Part shown: piece by piece, positions 16,223 to 23,762 of the stretch
Position numbering within the stretch: the first letter of the stretch is position 1
Layout of the letters: every line of letters starts with the position of its first letter
Assembly (NCBI RefSeq): GCF_030605225.1
Contig: NZ_JAUWAV010000026.1
Coordinates: forward strand, 1 to 57,468
DNA: 57,468 bases
From: Geoalkalibacter sp.
Lineage (GTDB): Bacteria > Desulfobacterota > Desulfuromonadia > Desulfuromonadales > Geoalkalibacteraceae
Direction of reading: 5' to 3'
Program-made: the position numbers and the translations under genes
The notes under the pieces: generated by a model
Databases searched by the model: none
Told to the model about the DNA's origin: nothing
Seen by the model: only the letters and a program-made list of their open reading frames with translations

Positions 16223-17158
16223 ATGTCATCGAGGTTGTTTCGCTTTGCTCTTCTGTCCTTCTTGATGCTTTCCGGCGTGGTGTCGGGCGCCCAGGCCGAA
16301 TTTTCCGTTCCGGCGCCCCTGGCCGACCGTTCCCTGCTCCTCGACGGCACCTTCATCGACGGCCTGGCGGTGGTGGTCGGTGAACGCGGACATATCCTGC
16401 GCTCGGAGGACAACGGGCAAACCTGGACTCAGGCCCGCGTCCCCACCCGCGCCACCCTGACGGCGGTTCATTTTCATGACCGGAATCTGGGCTGGGCCGT
16501 CGGCCACGATCAGGTCATTCTCAAAACCGGCGATGGAGGCAAGTCCTGGCAGCTCATGCATGCCGATCCCGAAGCCGAGAGTCCGTTGTTCGACGTCTGG
16601 TTCGCCGATGCGCGCAAAGGCTATGCCGTCGGTGCCTATGGAAGTTTTCTGGAAACGCACGATGGCGGTGAACACTGGGAAGAACGGTGGATCAGCGAGG
16701 GGGATTTTCATTTTTACCGTCTTGTCGCCTCCGGCGAGCGACTTTATCTCGCCGCCGAAGCCGGAAATCTGCTGCGTTCCGAGGACGGCGGCGAAACCTG
16801 GCAGGCCCTCGCCCCACCCTATTCCGGCACCTTTTTCGGCGCCCTGCCCTTGGGCGACGAGAGCCTGCTGATCTTTGGTCTGCGCGGTCATCTGTTTCGT
16901 TCCGACGACGGGGGCGACAGCTGGCGGGAACTTGCCGGCGACACTCAGGCCAGCCTCAATGACGCCTTGATCCTTGCCGACGGCCGCGTTCTCGTCGTCG
17001 GCCTGGCCGGCGCCCTGCTCGTCAGCCACGACGGCGGGCAGAGCTTTTCCTTGCATCCCCAGGAAGATCGCCAAGGTCTTTCGGCCCTGGTGCAAACCTC
17101 CGACGGCAGCGTTTTCGGCGTCGGTGAGTTCGGGGTGAACCGGGTAACCATTCCCTGA
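16223..17158 (+). CDS. Exported YCF48-like beta-propeller protein
   Basis: A 311-residue exported protein with signal peptide MSSRLFRFALLSFLMLSG...AQA. The mature chain consists of repeated BNR/Asp-box-like blades: LRSEDNGQTWTQ, LKTGDGGKSWQLM, LETHDGGEHWEE, LRSEDGGETWQAL, FRSDDGGDSWREL and LVSHDGGQSFSL. This is the YCF48/photosystem II assembly-type seven-bladed propeller. In non-photosynthetic bacteria such proteins accompany DUF1302/DUF1329/MMPL genes and probably act as periplasmic assembly or adaptor factors. The start has GGAG 5 bp upstream. Confidence 0.86.
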   Translation: MSSRLFRFALLSFLMLSGVVSGAQAEFSVPAPLADRSLLLDGTFIDGLAVVVGERGHILRSEDNGQTWTQARVPTRATLTAVHFHDRNLGWAVGHDQVILKTGDGGKSWQLMHADPEAESPLFDVWFADARKGYAVGAYGSFLETHDGGEHWEERWISEGDFHFYRLVASGERLYLAAEAGNLLRSEDGGETWQALAPPYSGTFFGALPLGDESLLIFGLRGHLFRSDDGGDSWRELAGDTQASLNDALILADGRVLVVGLAGALLVSHDGGQSFSLHPQEDRQGLSALVQTSDGSVFGVGEFGVNRVTIP

Positions 17159-17163
17159 CAATG

Positions 17164-17207
17164 GAACACGGATCAAATCTGATCAAACCGGATTAACCTC
17201 CGTGTTC
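17164..17207. repeat. Palindromic intergenic repeat element, copy 1
   Basis: GAACACGGA at 17164-17172 is the exact inverted complement of TCCGTGTTC at 17199-17207. Inside the loop lies a 26-bp core at 17171-17196 made of two GATCAAA units. The same core recurs with 2 mismatches at 38215-38240, also intergenic. This looks like a dispersed short repeat rather than a gene-specific site. Confidence 0.6.
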
Positions 17208-17260
17208 ATCAGGAAAATCCGCCTCCCCATGGTTTTGTTCGCATTATCTGGAGTCGCTCC

Positions 17261-19591
17261 ATGCAGGAAAGCTTTCTCATCCGCCGCATCGAAAATCTGA
17301 TCTTCAGCCTGCGTCCGTGGATTCTCGCGGTTTTCGCGGTGCTGACCCTGCTCATGGCCTGGTCGGCCACCCATCTGCGCATCGATGCCGGTTTCGCCAA
17401 GCTGCTGCCCCTCAAGCATGAATACATGCGGACCTTCGTCGAGCACGGCCGCGAGTTCGGCGGCGCCAACCGCGTGCTCATCGCTCTCATGGCACGCGAT
17501 GGCGATATGTTCACGCCCGACTTTTTCGCCGCTCTGGAGCGGGCCACCAACGATGTGTTTTTCATCCCCGGGGTGGATCGCGCTCAGGTCAGCTCGATTT
17601 TCACGCCCAACGTGCGCTTCACCGAGGTTGTGGAAGACGGCATCGCGGGCGGCAACGTGGTTCCGGCGGATTTTCGGCCGACGCCCGAGGGCCTGGAGCG
17701 CGTTCGGCAGAACATTCTCAAGGCGGGGATCGTCGGGCGTCTGGTGGCTGGTGATTTTTCCGGGGCGATCATCAGCGCCCAATTGCTCGACATCGATCCC
17801 AACACCGGCGAGCGCCTTGATTACATTGCCGTGGGGCGGCTGCTCGAAGAGAACATTCGCGACGTCTATCAAAGCGATGCGGTGGATGTGCACATCATCG
17901 GCTTTGCCAAGGTCATGAGCGACATCGCCGACGGCGCCCTGCGCGTCGTGCTGTTCTTTTTCATCGCCGTGGCCATCACCTCGGTGCTGGTGTTCTTTTA
18001 CACGCGCTCTTTTCGCCTGACCCTGGTGCCCATCGGCTGCGCCCTGATCGCGGTGATCTGGCAACTGGGCCTTTTGCCCCTGCTCGGCTACGGCATCGAT
18101 CCCATGGGCCTGCTGGTGCCGTTTCTGGTGTTCGCCATCGCCGTGAGCCACGGCGTGCAGATGATCACCGCCAACACCGCCGCCCTGCGCGCCGGAGCCA
18201 GCGGCATGGAGGCGGCGCGCCTGAGCTTTCGTCAACTGGTCATCCCCGGCACCATCGCCCTGATCAGCGACACCATCGGCTTTGTCACCATCAGCCTTAT
18301 CGAGGTGCAGGTCATTCAGGAGATGGCGGTCACGGCGAGTCTCGGCGTGGCGGTGATCATTCTCACCAACCTGTTGTTGCTGCCGGTGCTGCTCTCTCAT
18401 GTGCATTTTGATGAAGGCTATTTTTCGCGGGTCGAGGAACAAACCGAGGATCTGCGCCCCTTCTGGCATTTTTTCTCCCACGCCACGCGGCGTGGTCCGG
18501 CGACCGCCATCCTCGCCGCGGCGCTGGTTCTGCTGGCGCTGGGTGCGTGGAAAGCGGCCGACATTCAGATCGGCGACATGCACGGCGGCGTCCCCGAGTT
18601 GCGCCAGGATTCACGCTACAACCGCGACAGCGCGGTGATTACCGATCATTTCGCCATCGGCATCGATACGCTCTCGGTCATCGTCGAGACGCGCTCCGAA
18701 GGCTGCATGGATTACGGCATCATGACCAACATCGATGAATTCGCCTGGCACATGCAGAACGTCGCGGGCGTACAGTCGGTGGTGAGTCTGCCGGGGGTGG
18801 CCAAGGTGATCAACGCGGGATGGAACGAGGGAAGTCTCAAATGGCGGGTGCTGCCGCGCAATCCCACCACCATGGTGCAGGCCGTGGGCTATGTGCCCAC
18901 CAGCAGCGGGCTGCTCAACCCCGATTGCAGCGTCATGCCGGTCATGCTGTTCACCGAGGACCACAAGGCCGGAACCATCGAACGCATCGTCACCGAGGTC
19001 AAGAACTTCCGTCGCACCGCAGCCCTGGAGGGTGTGAATTATCGGCTGGCCACGGGGAATGTCGGCGTCATGGCGGCGACCAACGAACTGGTGGCCGCCG
19101 CCCAGTATCCCATCCTGCTGTGCGTGTTCGGGGCGGTGATCCTGCTGTGCTTCGTAGAATTTCGTTCCTGGCGGGCTGTGCTGTGCATCGTTTTGCCCCT
19201 GGGCCTGGTGTCGATCCTCGCTTACGCTCTGATGAGCCTGCTGGAAATCGGCCTCAAGGTGTCCACCCTGCCGGTGGTCGCCCTGGGCGTGGGCGTGGGC
19301 GTCGATTACGGCATCTACATTTTCAGCCGTCTGCGCAGCTATCTCGATGAAGGCCGTTCCCTGGAAAACGCCTACCTGCACACCCTGGCCATCACCGGCA
19401 ACGGCGTGGCCTTTACCGGCGTGACCCTGGCCATCGGCGTGGCCACCTGGATCTTCTCGCCGCTCAAATTTCAGGCGGACATGGGCATCCTGCTGACCTT
19501 CCTGTTCGTGGTCAACATGCTCGGCGCCCTCATCCTGCTGCCGGCCCTGGCCTGCTGGCTGCTGCCGGAAGGAAAAAATTCCAGCCCTTGA
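17261..19591 (+). CDS. MMPL/RND superfamily transporter
   Basis: A 776-residue inner-membrane RND-type protein. It has one N-terminal helix, a periplasmic domain at about 40-215, a block of membrane helices at about 225-380, a second helix and periplasmic domain at about 410-615, and a final block of helices. This is the duplicated hydrophobic-domain layout of MMPL proteins, with GVGVGVDYGIYIFSRLR in the second half as the conserved segment. Homologues export lipids, hopanoids, steroids or polyketides. Together with DUF1302 and DUF1329 it suggests an envelope lipid transport system. The start has GGAG. The stop codon lies inside the loop of the terminator hairpin. Confidence 0.88.
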   Translation: MQESFLIRRIENLIFSLRPWILAVFAVLTLLMAWSATHLRIDAGFAKLLPLKHEYMRTFVEHGREFGGANRVLIALMARDGDMFTPDFFAALERATNDVFFIPGVDRAQVSSIFTPNVRFTEVVEDGIAGGNVVPADFRPTPEGLERVRQNILKAGIVGRLVAGDFSGAIISAQLLDIDPNTGERLDYIAVGRLLEENIRDVYQSDAVDVHIIGFAKVMSDIADGALRVVLFFFIAVAITSVLVFFYTRSFRLTLVPIGCALIAVIWQLGLLPLLGYGIDPMGLLVPFLVFAIAVSHGVQMITANTAALRAGASGMEAARLSFRQLVIPGTIALISDTIGFVTISLIEVQVIQEMAVTASLGVAVIILTNLLLLPVLLSHVHFDEGYFSRVEEQTEDLRPFWHFFSHATRRGPATAILAAALVLLALGAWKAADIQIGDMHGGVPELRQDSRYNRDSAVITDHFAIGIDTLSVIVETRSEGCMDYGIMTNIDEFAWHMQNVAGVQSVVSLPGVAKVINAGWNEGSLKWRVLPRNPTTMVQAVGYVPTSSGLLNPDCSVMPVMLFTEDHKAGTIERIVTEVKNFRRTAALEGVNYRLATGNVGVMAATNELVAAAQYPILLCVFGAVILLCFVEFRSWRAVLCIVLPLGLVSILAYALMSLLEIGLKVSTLPVVALGVGVGVDYGIYIFSRLRSYLDEGRSLENAYLHTLAITGNGVAFTGVTLAIGVATWIFSPLKFQADMGILLTFLFVVNMLGALILLPALACWLLPEGKNSSP

Positions 19592-19609
19592 GTACCGGCT
19601 GGAATTTTT
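19574..19609. terminator. Bidirectional terminator overlapping the MMPL stop codon
   Basis: A 13-bp stem pairs AAAAATTCCAGCC (19574-19586) with its complement (19597-19609). The 10-base loop contains the TGA stop of the MMPL gene at 19589-19591. Flanking A and T runs make it able to work on both strands. Confidence 0.8.
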
Positions 19610-19756
19610 CAAATTTCCGTCACCTGCCGCGTTGCGTGCGGCTTGGGCCAAAAAGTCAAAAGATCGACGCCGCCTTGCTCGTCGCGCTCCGCCAAGCCCT
19701 TTTTCCTTCCTGAAAAATTGAGCAATTTCAGCTGCTTAAAAAAATCACATCGATTC

Positions 19757-19786
19757 GTGAAATTCTGGAACAGATTGTGAAATTCT
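19757..19786. repeat. 20-bp-spaced direct repeat upstream of diguanylate cyclase
   Basis: GTGAAATTCT occurs at 19757-19766 and 19777-19786, with matching GATT just before each copy. The centre-to-centre distance of 20 bp, two helical turns, fits a dimeric regulator. The pair lies 80-110 bp upstream of the predicted ATG of the diguanylate cyclase. Confidence 0.45.
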
Positions 19787-19866
19787 ATCCGCCTGAAATC
19801 ATTTGGTTTCGCAGGTCAAAGGAAAACGAACCGCACATTCAGTTCGAAGGAAAGGGCTCCGACACC

Positions 19867-20850
19867 ATGGCATCGGCGACCAGTTTGATTCTCGGCGAAT
19901 CGGCTCAGCAGCGTCAGGCCATTTCTGAAATTCTCCAGCCGACGGGGCTGTTCGCGGGCAATCTGGAGGCATCCTCCGAGCGGGAGGCTTTGCTGCGCAT
20001 CAAGCACCAGGAGGTCGCGGCCATCTGTTACGCGGCGGATCATCCCGCGAAAAGCGAATTTCGCTGGCTGCGCCTTTTCCAGAAACAATCGGATCTTCGC
20101 GATATCCCCGTCTTTCTGTTCACCGAGGAGGACGATGAGCAAACCCGCATCCTCGGACTCAATTCCGGCGCCGATGACTGCCTGACGTTCAGCATGTCGA
20201 GCGGCGAGGCGGCGGCACGCATTCGGCGGCATCTGCTGTTAAGGCAAAACTTCCTGGCCCTGCGCCGCGCCAAGGACGAACTCGCCCGGCAGGCCATGAC
20301 CGATCCCCTCACCGGCCTTGGCAACCGGCGCCTCTTCCTTCAGGCTCTGGAAGCGGAAATTTCCCGCATGAACCGCACGGGAGAGAAGTTTTCCCTGCTC
20401 ATGCTGGATCTGGATCACTTCAAGAAGGTCAACGACAGCTTTGGCCATCAGGCCGGCGATGCGGTGCTTCTCGCCCTGGCCGATATCCTGCGCGGCGGCT
20501 TGCGCAAGTCCGACACCCTATGCCGTCTCGGCGGGGAGGAATTCGCCGTGATCATGCCCGGCGCCAATCTGGTCGACGCGGCGCGGGTCGCGCAGCGCAT
20601 CCGCGGCAAGGTGGCCGGCATCAGCATTCCGAACTGGCCGACATTGAGCGTCACCATCAGCATCGGCATCCGTTGCGTGAAGCACTCCTGCCCGGCCGAA
20701 ACGATGATCGCCGAAGCCGATCAAGCACTGTATCGAGCCAAATGCCTGGGCCGCAACCGCGTCGAAGTTTTTTCCGAAAAGCACTTCCGCCCCACTGGTC
20801 GGCCCGCCGCCGAAGCATTAAGCCTGCTCGCCGCCGCCGGCAATGCCTGA
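19867..20850 (+). CDS. Diguanylate cyclase with degenerate receiver domain
   Basis: A 327-residue c-di-GMP synthase. The start is the ATG after GGAAAGGG; a GTG at 19777 would add 30 unlikely residues. Residues 1-125 fold like a receiver, but the acidic pocket is reduced to GES, the phospho-acceptor position is in CYAADHP without the usual Asp, and the conserved Lys is absent from DCLTFSM. The GGDEF domain (about 140-305) is intact: DPLTGLGNRR, DLDHFKKVND and the active-site GGEEF. An inhibitory I-site RxxD (RKSD) lies 5 residues before it. The enzyme should be active and product-inhibited, with input by something other than Asp phosphorylation. Confidence 0.88.
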   Translation: MASATSLILGESAQQRQAISEILQPTGLFAGNLEASSEREALLRIKHQEVAAICYAADHPAKSEFRWLRLFQKQSDLRDIPVFLFTEEDDEQTRILGLNSGADDCLTFSMSSGEAAARIRRHLLLRQNFLALRRAKDELARQAMTDPLTGLGNRRLFLQALEAEISRMNRTGEKFSLLMLDLDHFKKVNDSFGHQAGDAVLLALADILRGGLRKSDTLCRLGGEEFAVIMPGANLVDAARVAQRIRGKVAGISIPNWPTLSVTISIGIRCVKHSCPAETMIAEADQALYRAKCLGRNRVEVFSEKHFRPTGRPAAEALSLLAAAGNA

Positions 20851-20854
20851 GCGG

Positions 20855-21043
20855 CTACTTGCGATCGGCGATGAGCACGCCGCCCACGGCCACTTGTTCC
20901 GGTGAGACTTCGCGAATCGCGACGATGATTTTTTCCGCCGGCATGCCGTAAGCCTTGACGGCCGCCTGGGTCAGCTCTTCGACGAGTTTGCGCCGCACGG
21001 ACATCTCCTTGATGGCGGGGCCTTCGATGTTGATGATGGGCAT
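20855..21043 (-). CDS. 4-oxalocrotonate tautomerase family protein
   Basis: A 62-residue tautomerase. After Met removal the catalytic Pro-1 is exposed (MPIINIEGP). The length, the RRKLVEELTQAAVKAYG helix and the EKIIVAIREVSPEQVAVGG segment fit the 4-OT family, which forms hexamers and isomerises 2-hydroxy-dienoates or related enols. The start follows AAGGAG. It is convergent with the diguanylate cyclase, 4 bp apart. No aromatic degradation genes are near, so the substrate is unknown. Confidence 0.88.
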   Translation of the reverse strand: MPIINIEGPAIKEMSVRRKLVEELTQAAVKAYGMPAEKIIVAIREVSPEQVAVGGVLIADRK

Positions 21044-21100
21044 GAACGTTCTCCTTGAGGGGGGAAATATGGTCATGAATAACGGGCGGCGGGGCCGGTT

Positions 21101-21451
21101 TCAGCCCCCCGCCCGCTTGGTTTTGTAACCGCGCCTGGTCAACTCCGCTACCAGCAGATCGGCATGATCGCCCTGGATCTCGATGGTCCAATCGCGCACC
21201 GTGCCCCCCGTTCCGCAGCGTTTTTTCAGCTCACCGGCCAAAACCTTGAGTTGGTCCTCATCAAACGACAATCCCCGCACCACCGTCACGGTCTTGCCTC
21301 CCCTGCCCTTGGTTTCCCGCTGCACCCGAACAATACCGTCGCCTACCGGGGGTTTCTCCTGTTTGCGGCAGACGCAGGCATTCCGCGCCTTCCCGCAGCC
21401 GGGGCAGAGACGTCCTTGGTCCGAGGAATAGACGGGTCGCGAATTGGTCAT
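21101..21451 (-). CDS. yciH: SUI1/YciH-type translation factor
   Basis: A 116-residue homologue of eukaryotic initiation factor 1. The SUI1 core is at about 42-112, with VRVQRETKGRGGKTVTVVRG and LKKRCGTGGTVRDWTIEIQGDH, both highly characteristic. The N-terminus carries a small zinc-binding-like cluster, CPGCGKARNACVC, which is commonly seen in bacterial YciH. It is thought to affect start-site fidelity in a non-essential way. It lies in a run with the DCC protein and xthA on the same strand. Confidence 0.92.
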   Translation of the reverse strand: MTNSRPVYSSDQGRLCPGCGKARNACVCRKQEKPPVGDGIVRVQRETKGRGGKTVTVVRGLSFDEDQLKVLAGELKKRCGTGGTVRDWTIEIQGDHADLLVAELTRRGYKTKRAGG

Positions 21452-21467
21452 GGCGGATCCAGGCCTT

Positions 21468-21887
21468 TCATTTGGGTTTGCCGATGCGGCAGCTGCCCGA
21501 CGCGCAATCGCGCTTGCGCTTGGGCAGATAAGGTCTCATGCGGGCGAAAATCTTGTAGCCCAGACACGCCAGGGGATTGATGAGGGGCAAACGGATCACC
21601 CGGCCCAGCAGGCCGAACAGGGTGGAATGGGGAAAAGCCTGCCAGATGGCCCAGAAGGATTCGACGCCGCGATACACCCGGCCCTGCGCGTCGATGGCGT
21701 GCAGTTCGTACATGAACCGCTCGAGGGATATGCCGTAAGGTTGGGGATCGAAATCGGCGGCGCTGATATCCATGGGAATCAGCCGCCCCTCTCGATCTAG
21801 CCGCGCATAGTGTTCGATCTCCCGCGAGCAGACCGAACAGGCGCCGTCATAAAAAACGCGCAAGGGAAAAGCGGGCTTTTCGGGCAT
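21468..21887 (-). CDS. DCC family (DUF393) thiol-disulfide oxidoreductase-like protein
   Basis: A 139-residue protein beginning MPEKPAFPLRVFYDGACSVC. The FYDGxCxxC motif and the later LIPMDISAADF, ISLERFMYELHAID and YRGVESFWAIW segments define the DCC/DUF393 family, which has a thioredoxin-like fold and a CxxC redox site. Extra cysteines occur at the end in CASGSC. Its ATG lies 2 bp after the xthA stop, so it is co-translated with xthA. The biological role is unknown. Confidence 0.86.
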   Translation of the reverse strand: MPEKPAFPLRVFYDGACSVCSREIEHYARLDREGRLIPMDISAADFDPQPYGISLERFMYELHAIDAQGRVYRGVESFWAIWQAFPHSTLFGLLGRVIRLPLINPLACLGYKIFARMRPYLPKRKRDCASGSCRIGKPK

Positions 21888-21889
21888 GG

Positions 21890-22708
21890 CTAATCCAGGC
21901 TCAGATCGACCCACACGGGGCAGTGATCGGAAGGCTTGTCCATGGCGCGGATCTCGTAGTCGATGCCCGCCTCCCGGCAGCCGGCCAGCAATGGCGCGGT
22001 CAGGAGAATGTGGTCGATGCGCAGACCGCGCTTGGGCTCATCCTCGAAGCCACGGCTACGGTAATCAAACCAGCTGAACCGGTCGGCGATGTCGGGATGC
22101 AGTTCGCGAAAGCTGTCGTGCAGGCCCCAATCCCGCAGGGCCTGAAACCATTCGCGCTCCTCGGGAAGAAAGCTGGTCTTGCCGGTGCGCAGCCAGCGCT
22201 TGGCATTCTCCGCGCCGATGCCGATGTCGTGATCCACGGGGGCGATATTGAAATCCCCCATCACCACCAGGGGTGTCCGCGGGTCGCAATGCTCCTTGAG
22301 GTAAGCGAGCAGATCAGCGTAGAAGCGCCGCTTGCCGGGGAATTTGACGGGGTGCTCGCGATTTTCGCCCTGGGGAAAATAACCGTTGATGACGTGCAGG
22401 TCGGTGCCCGAGGGCAGGGAAAACCGCCCGCTGATGAAGCGCTTCTGCGCTTCATCGCCGTCGCCGGGAAAGCCAAAGCGAACATCTTGGGCTTTCTCCC
22501 GCGACAGGAGCGCCACTCCGTAATGGGTTTTCTGGCCGTGGTAGACCACCTGGTAGCCCAACCCCTCGATGTCGGCCAAGGGAAAGTCGGCGTCCTGCAC
22601 CTTGGTTTCCTGCAGGCCGATGATGGCCGGCTGATGCTTGTCGATGACCGCTTGGAGCTGATGCAGGCGCGAACGCAGACCGTTGACGTTGAACGAGACG
22701 AGTTTCAT
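21890..22708 (-). CDS. xthA: Exodeoxyribonuclease III
   Basis: A 272-residue AP endonuclease/3'-exonuclease for base excision repair. Catalytic motifs of the family are all present: [10 protein letters not shown] (Asn), GLQETKVQD (Glu metal ligand), NGYFPQG (Tyr), [10 protein letters not shown] (Asp/Asn), GLRIDHILL (Asp) and the terminal [10 protein letters not shown] (His). The length is normal. It is cotranscribed with the DCC and probably yciH genes. Confidence 0.95.
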   Translation of the reverse strand: MKLVSFNVNGLRSRLHQLQAVIDKHQPAIIGLQETKVQDADFPLADIEGLGYQVVYHGQKTHYGVALLSREKAQDVRFGFPGDGDEAQKRFISGRFSLPSGTDLHVINGYFPQGENREHPVKFPGKRRFYADLLAYLKEHCDPRTPLVVMGDFNIAPVDHDIGIGAENAKRWLRTGKTSFLPEEREWFQALRDWGLHDSFRELHPDIADRFSWFDYRSRGFEDEPKRGLRIDHILLTAPLLAGCREAGIDYEIRAMDKPSDHCPVWVDLSLD

Positions 22709-22735
22709 GGTTGCTTTCCGGGGCTGGGGTTCCGC

Positions 22736-23149
22736 TCAACCTGAGCGGTTCTCGAAAAACTTCGCGTACCTCATATCTTCTTCCAGGATATGAGTCAACC
22801 ACCAGTCCTTGAGGAAGTCAAAAAGTTCCTGGGAAATATCCACGTCGCCGGTTTCATTTTGTTGTTCAATTGCAAGAATCCGGATTTTCATGGCTTGGTG
22901 CAGCCGTGCGTGTTCCGCCTGTTCGGGATAGCCGTGGTCGGCGAGAAATTTTTCCTCATAGGCCAGATGGGTTTTGGTGTATTGGCCCAGCCTCTGGAAT
23001 ATCGCCTTGAACTCCCCGGGCGATCGCAGATGTATGCGTGCTTGATAGAGTTCGTTGATGACCTCGATGACAAAGCGATGCTGGCGGTCAAGCAGACTGT
23101 GACCCACACTGTAGGCGGGGGTCCACTGGATAAAGGCCGTGGTTCTCAT
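22736..23149 (-). CDS. Bacteriohemerythrin
   Basis: A 137-residue hemerythrin that binds O2 at a di-iron site. The ligand pattern is visible: WTPAYSVGHSLLDRQH (two His), HLAYEEKFLADH (HxxxE), HARLH and HILEEDMRYAKFF (HxxxxD). The start is the ATG giving MRTTAFIQW; AAGGAAGG lies 11 bp upstream. It is the last gene of the nine-gene signalling operon, 19 bp after the stand-alone response regulator. Hemerythrins here could store, scavenge or sense O2; linkage to kinases suggests sensing or protection. Confidence 0.92.
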   Translation of the reverse strand: MRTTAFIQWTPAYSVGHSLLDRQHRFVIEVINELYQARIHLRSPGEFKAIFQRLGQYTKTHLAYEEKFLADHGYPEQAEHARLHQAMKIRILAIEQQNETGDVDISQELFDFLKDWWLTHILEEDMRYAKFFENRSG

Positions 23150-23168
23150 GAAACCGGAGCGCCCTTCC

Positions 23169-23762
23169 TTATGATTCCGATGGTTTGGTTGGCAGAGGCG
23201 GCTCGCTCCCGCCGATTTCGACATCGAGTTCGCGCAGCAGATCGGCAATTTTTCCATCGTCGAGCTTGAGCAGATCCTGAATGTCTTCGCTGTCCTGAAA
23301 GCGCGTCATCCCGGGGTGCTCCATTTCCAACCGGCGCAGATGCAGGGTCTGACGACGGGCGACCATCATCAGGCGCCGCACGCGAGCCTCCAGGTCGTAT
23401 TTCTCGATGGCGGAACGCAAGGCGAAGCGCAGTTCCAGATCATCCCAGGGTTTGGTGAAAAATCGGTAAATTTCACCCCGGTTGACCGCGTCCATGATGC
23501 CGGGCAAGGTTGCGTGACCCGTCAACATGATGCGCACGATCTCGGGATGGCGCAGGCTGACAAGGCCGAGAAATTCACTGCCTTCCATGCCCGGCATGCA
23601 CTGATCGGAAATCACGACCTTAAAGGGATGGCGTTCCAGCAACTCTTCCGCGTCCTCGGCGCAGGTCGCGCCCATGACGCTGATGTCCTCATCGTAGAGG
23701 GCGCGCTCGATGGCTTGAATCACCTGTTTTTCATCATCAACGATCAGTACGGCATTGTTCAT
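23169..23762 (-). CDS. Response regulator with coiled-coil C-terminus
   Basis: A 197-residue protein with an N-terminal receiver. The acidic pair VDDE, the acceptor Asp in VVISDQCMPGM, Thr in MLTGHA and Lys in FFTKPWDD are all present, so it can be phosphorylated. Residues 125-197 are a helical segment with no DNA-binding or enzymatic motif. The start ATG overlaps the stop of the REC-ATPase gene by 4 bp (ATGA) and has GGGAGG. It is probably a phosphate sink or an adaptor for the ATPase. Confidence 0.88.
   Translation of the reverse strand: MNNAVLIVDDEKQVIQAIERALYDEDISVMGATCAEDAEELLERHPFKVVISDQCMPGMEGSEFLGLVSLRHPEIVRIMLTGHATLPGIMDAVNRGEIYRFFTKPWDDLELRFALRSAIEKYDLEARVRRLMMVARRQTLHLRRLEMEHPGMTRFQDSEDIQDLLKLDDGKIADLLRELDVEIGGSEPPLPTKPSES

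Noticed and set aside
17183-18583. A 466-codon minus-strand open frame
   Set aside because: Antisense to the MMPL gene; the product is His/Gln/Asp-rich filler typical of mirrored hydrophobic codons.
19777-19866. Longer start for the diguanylate cyclase at GTG 19777
   Set aside because: It would overlap the direct-repeat operator candidate and lacks a ribosome-binding site, whereas the ATG at 19867 has one and begins at the receiver fold.
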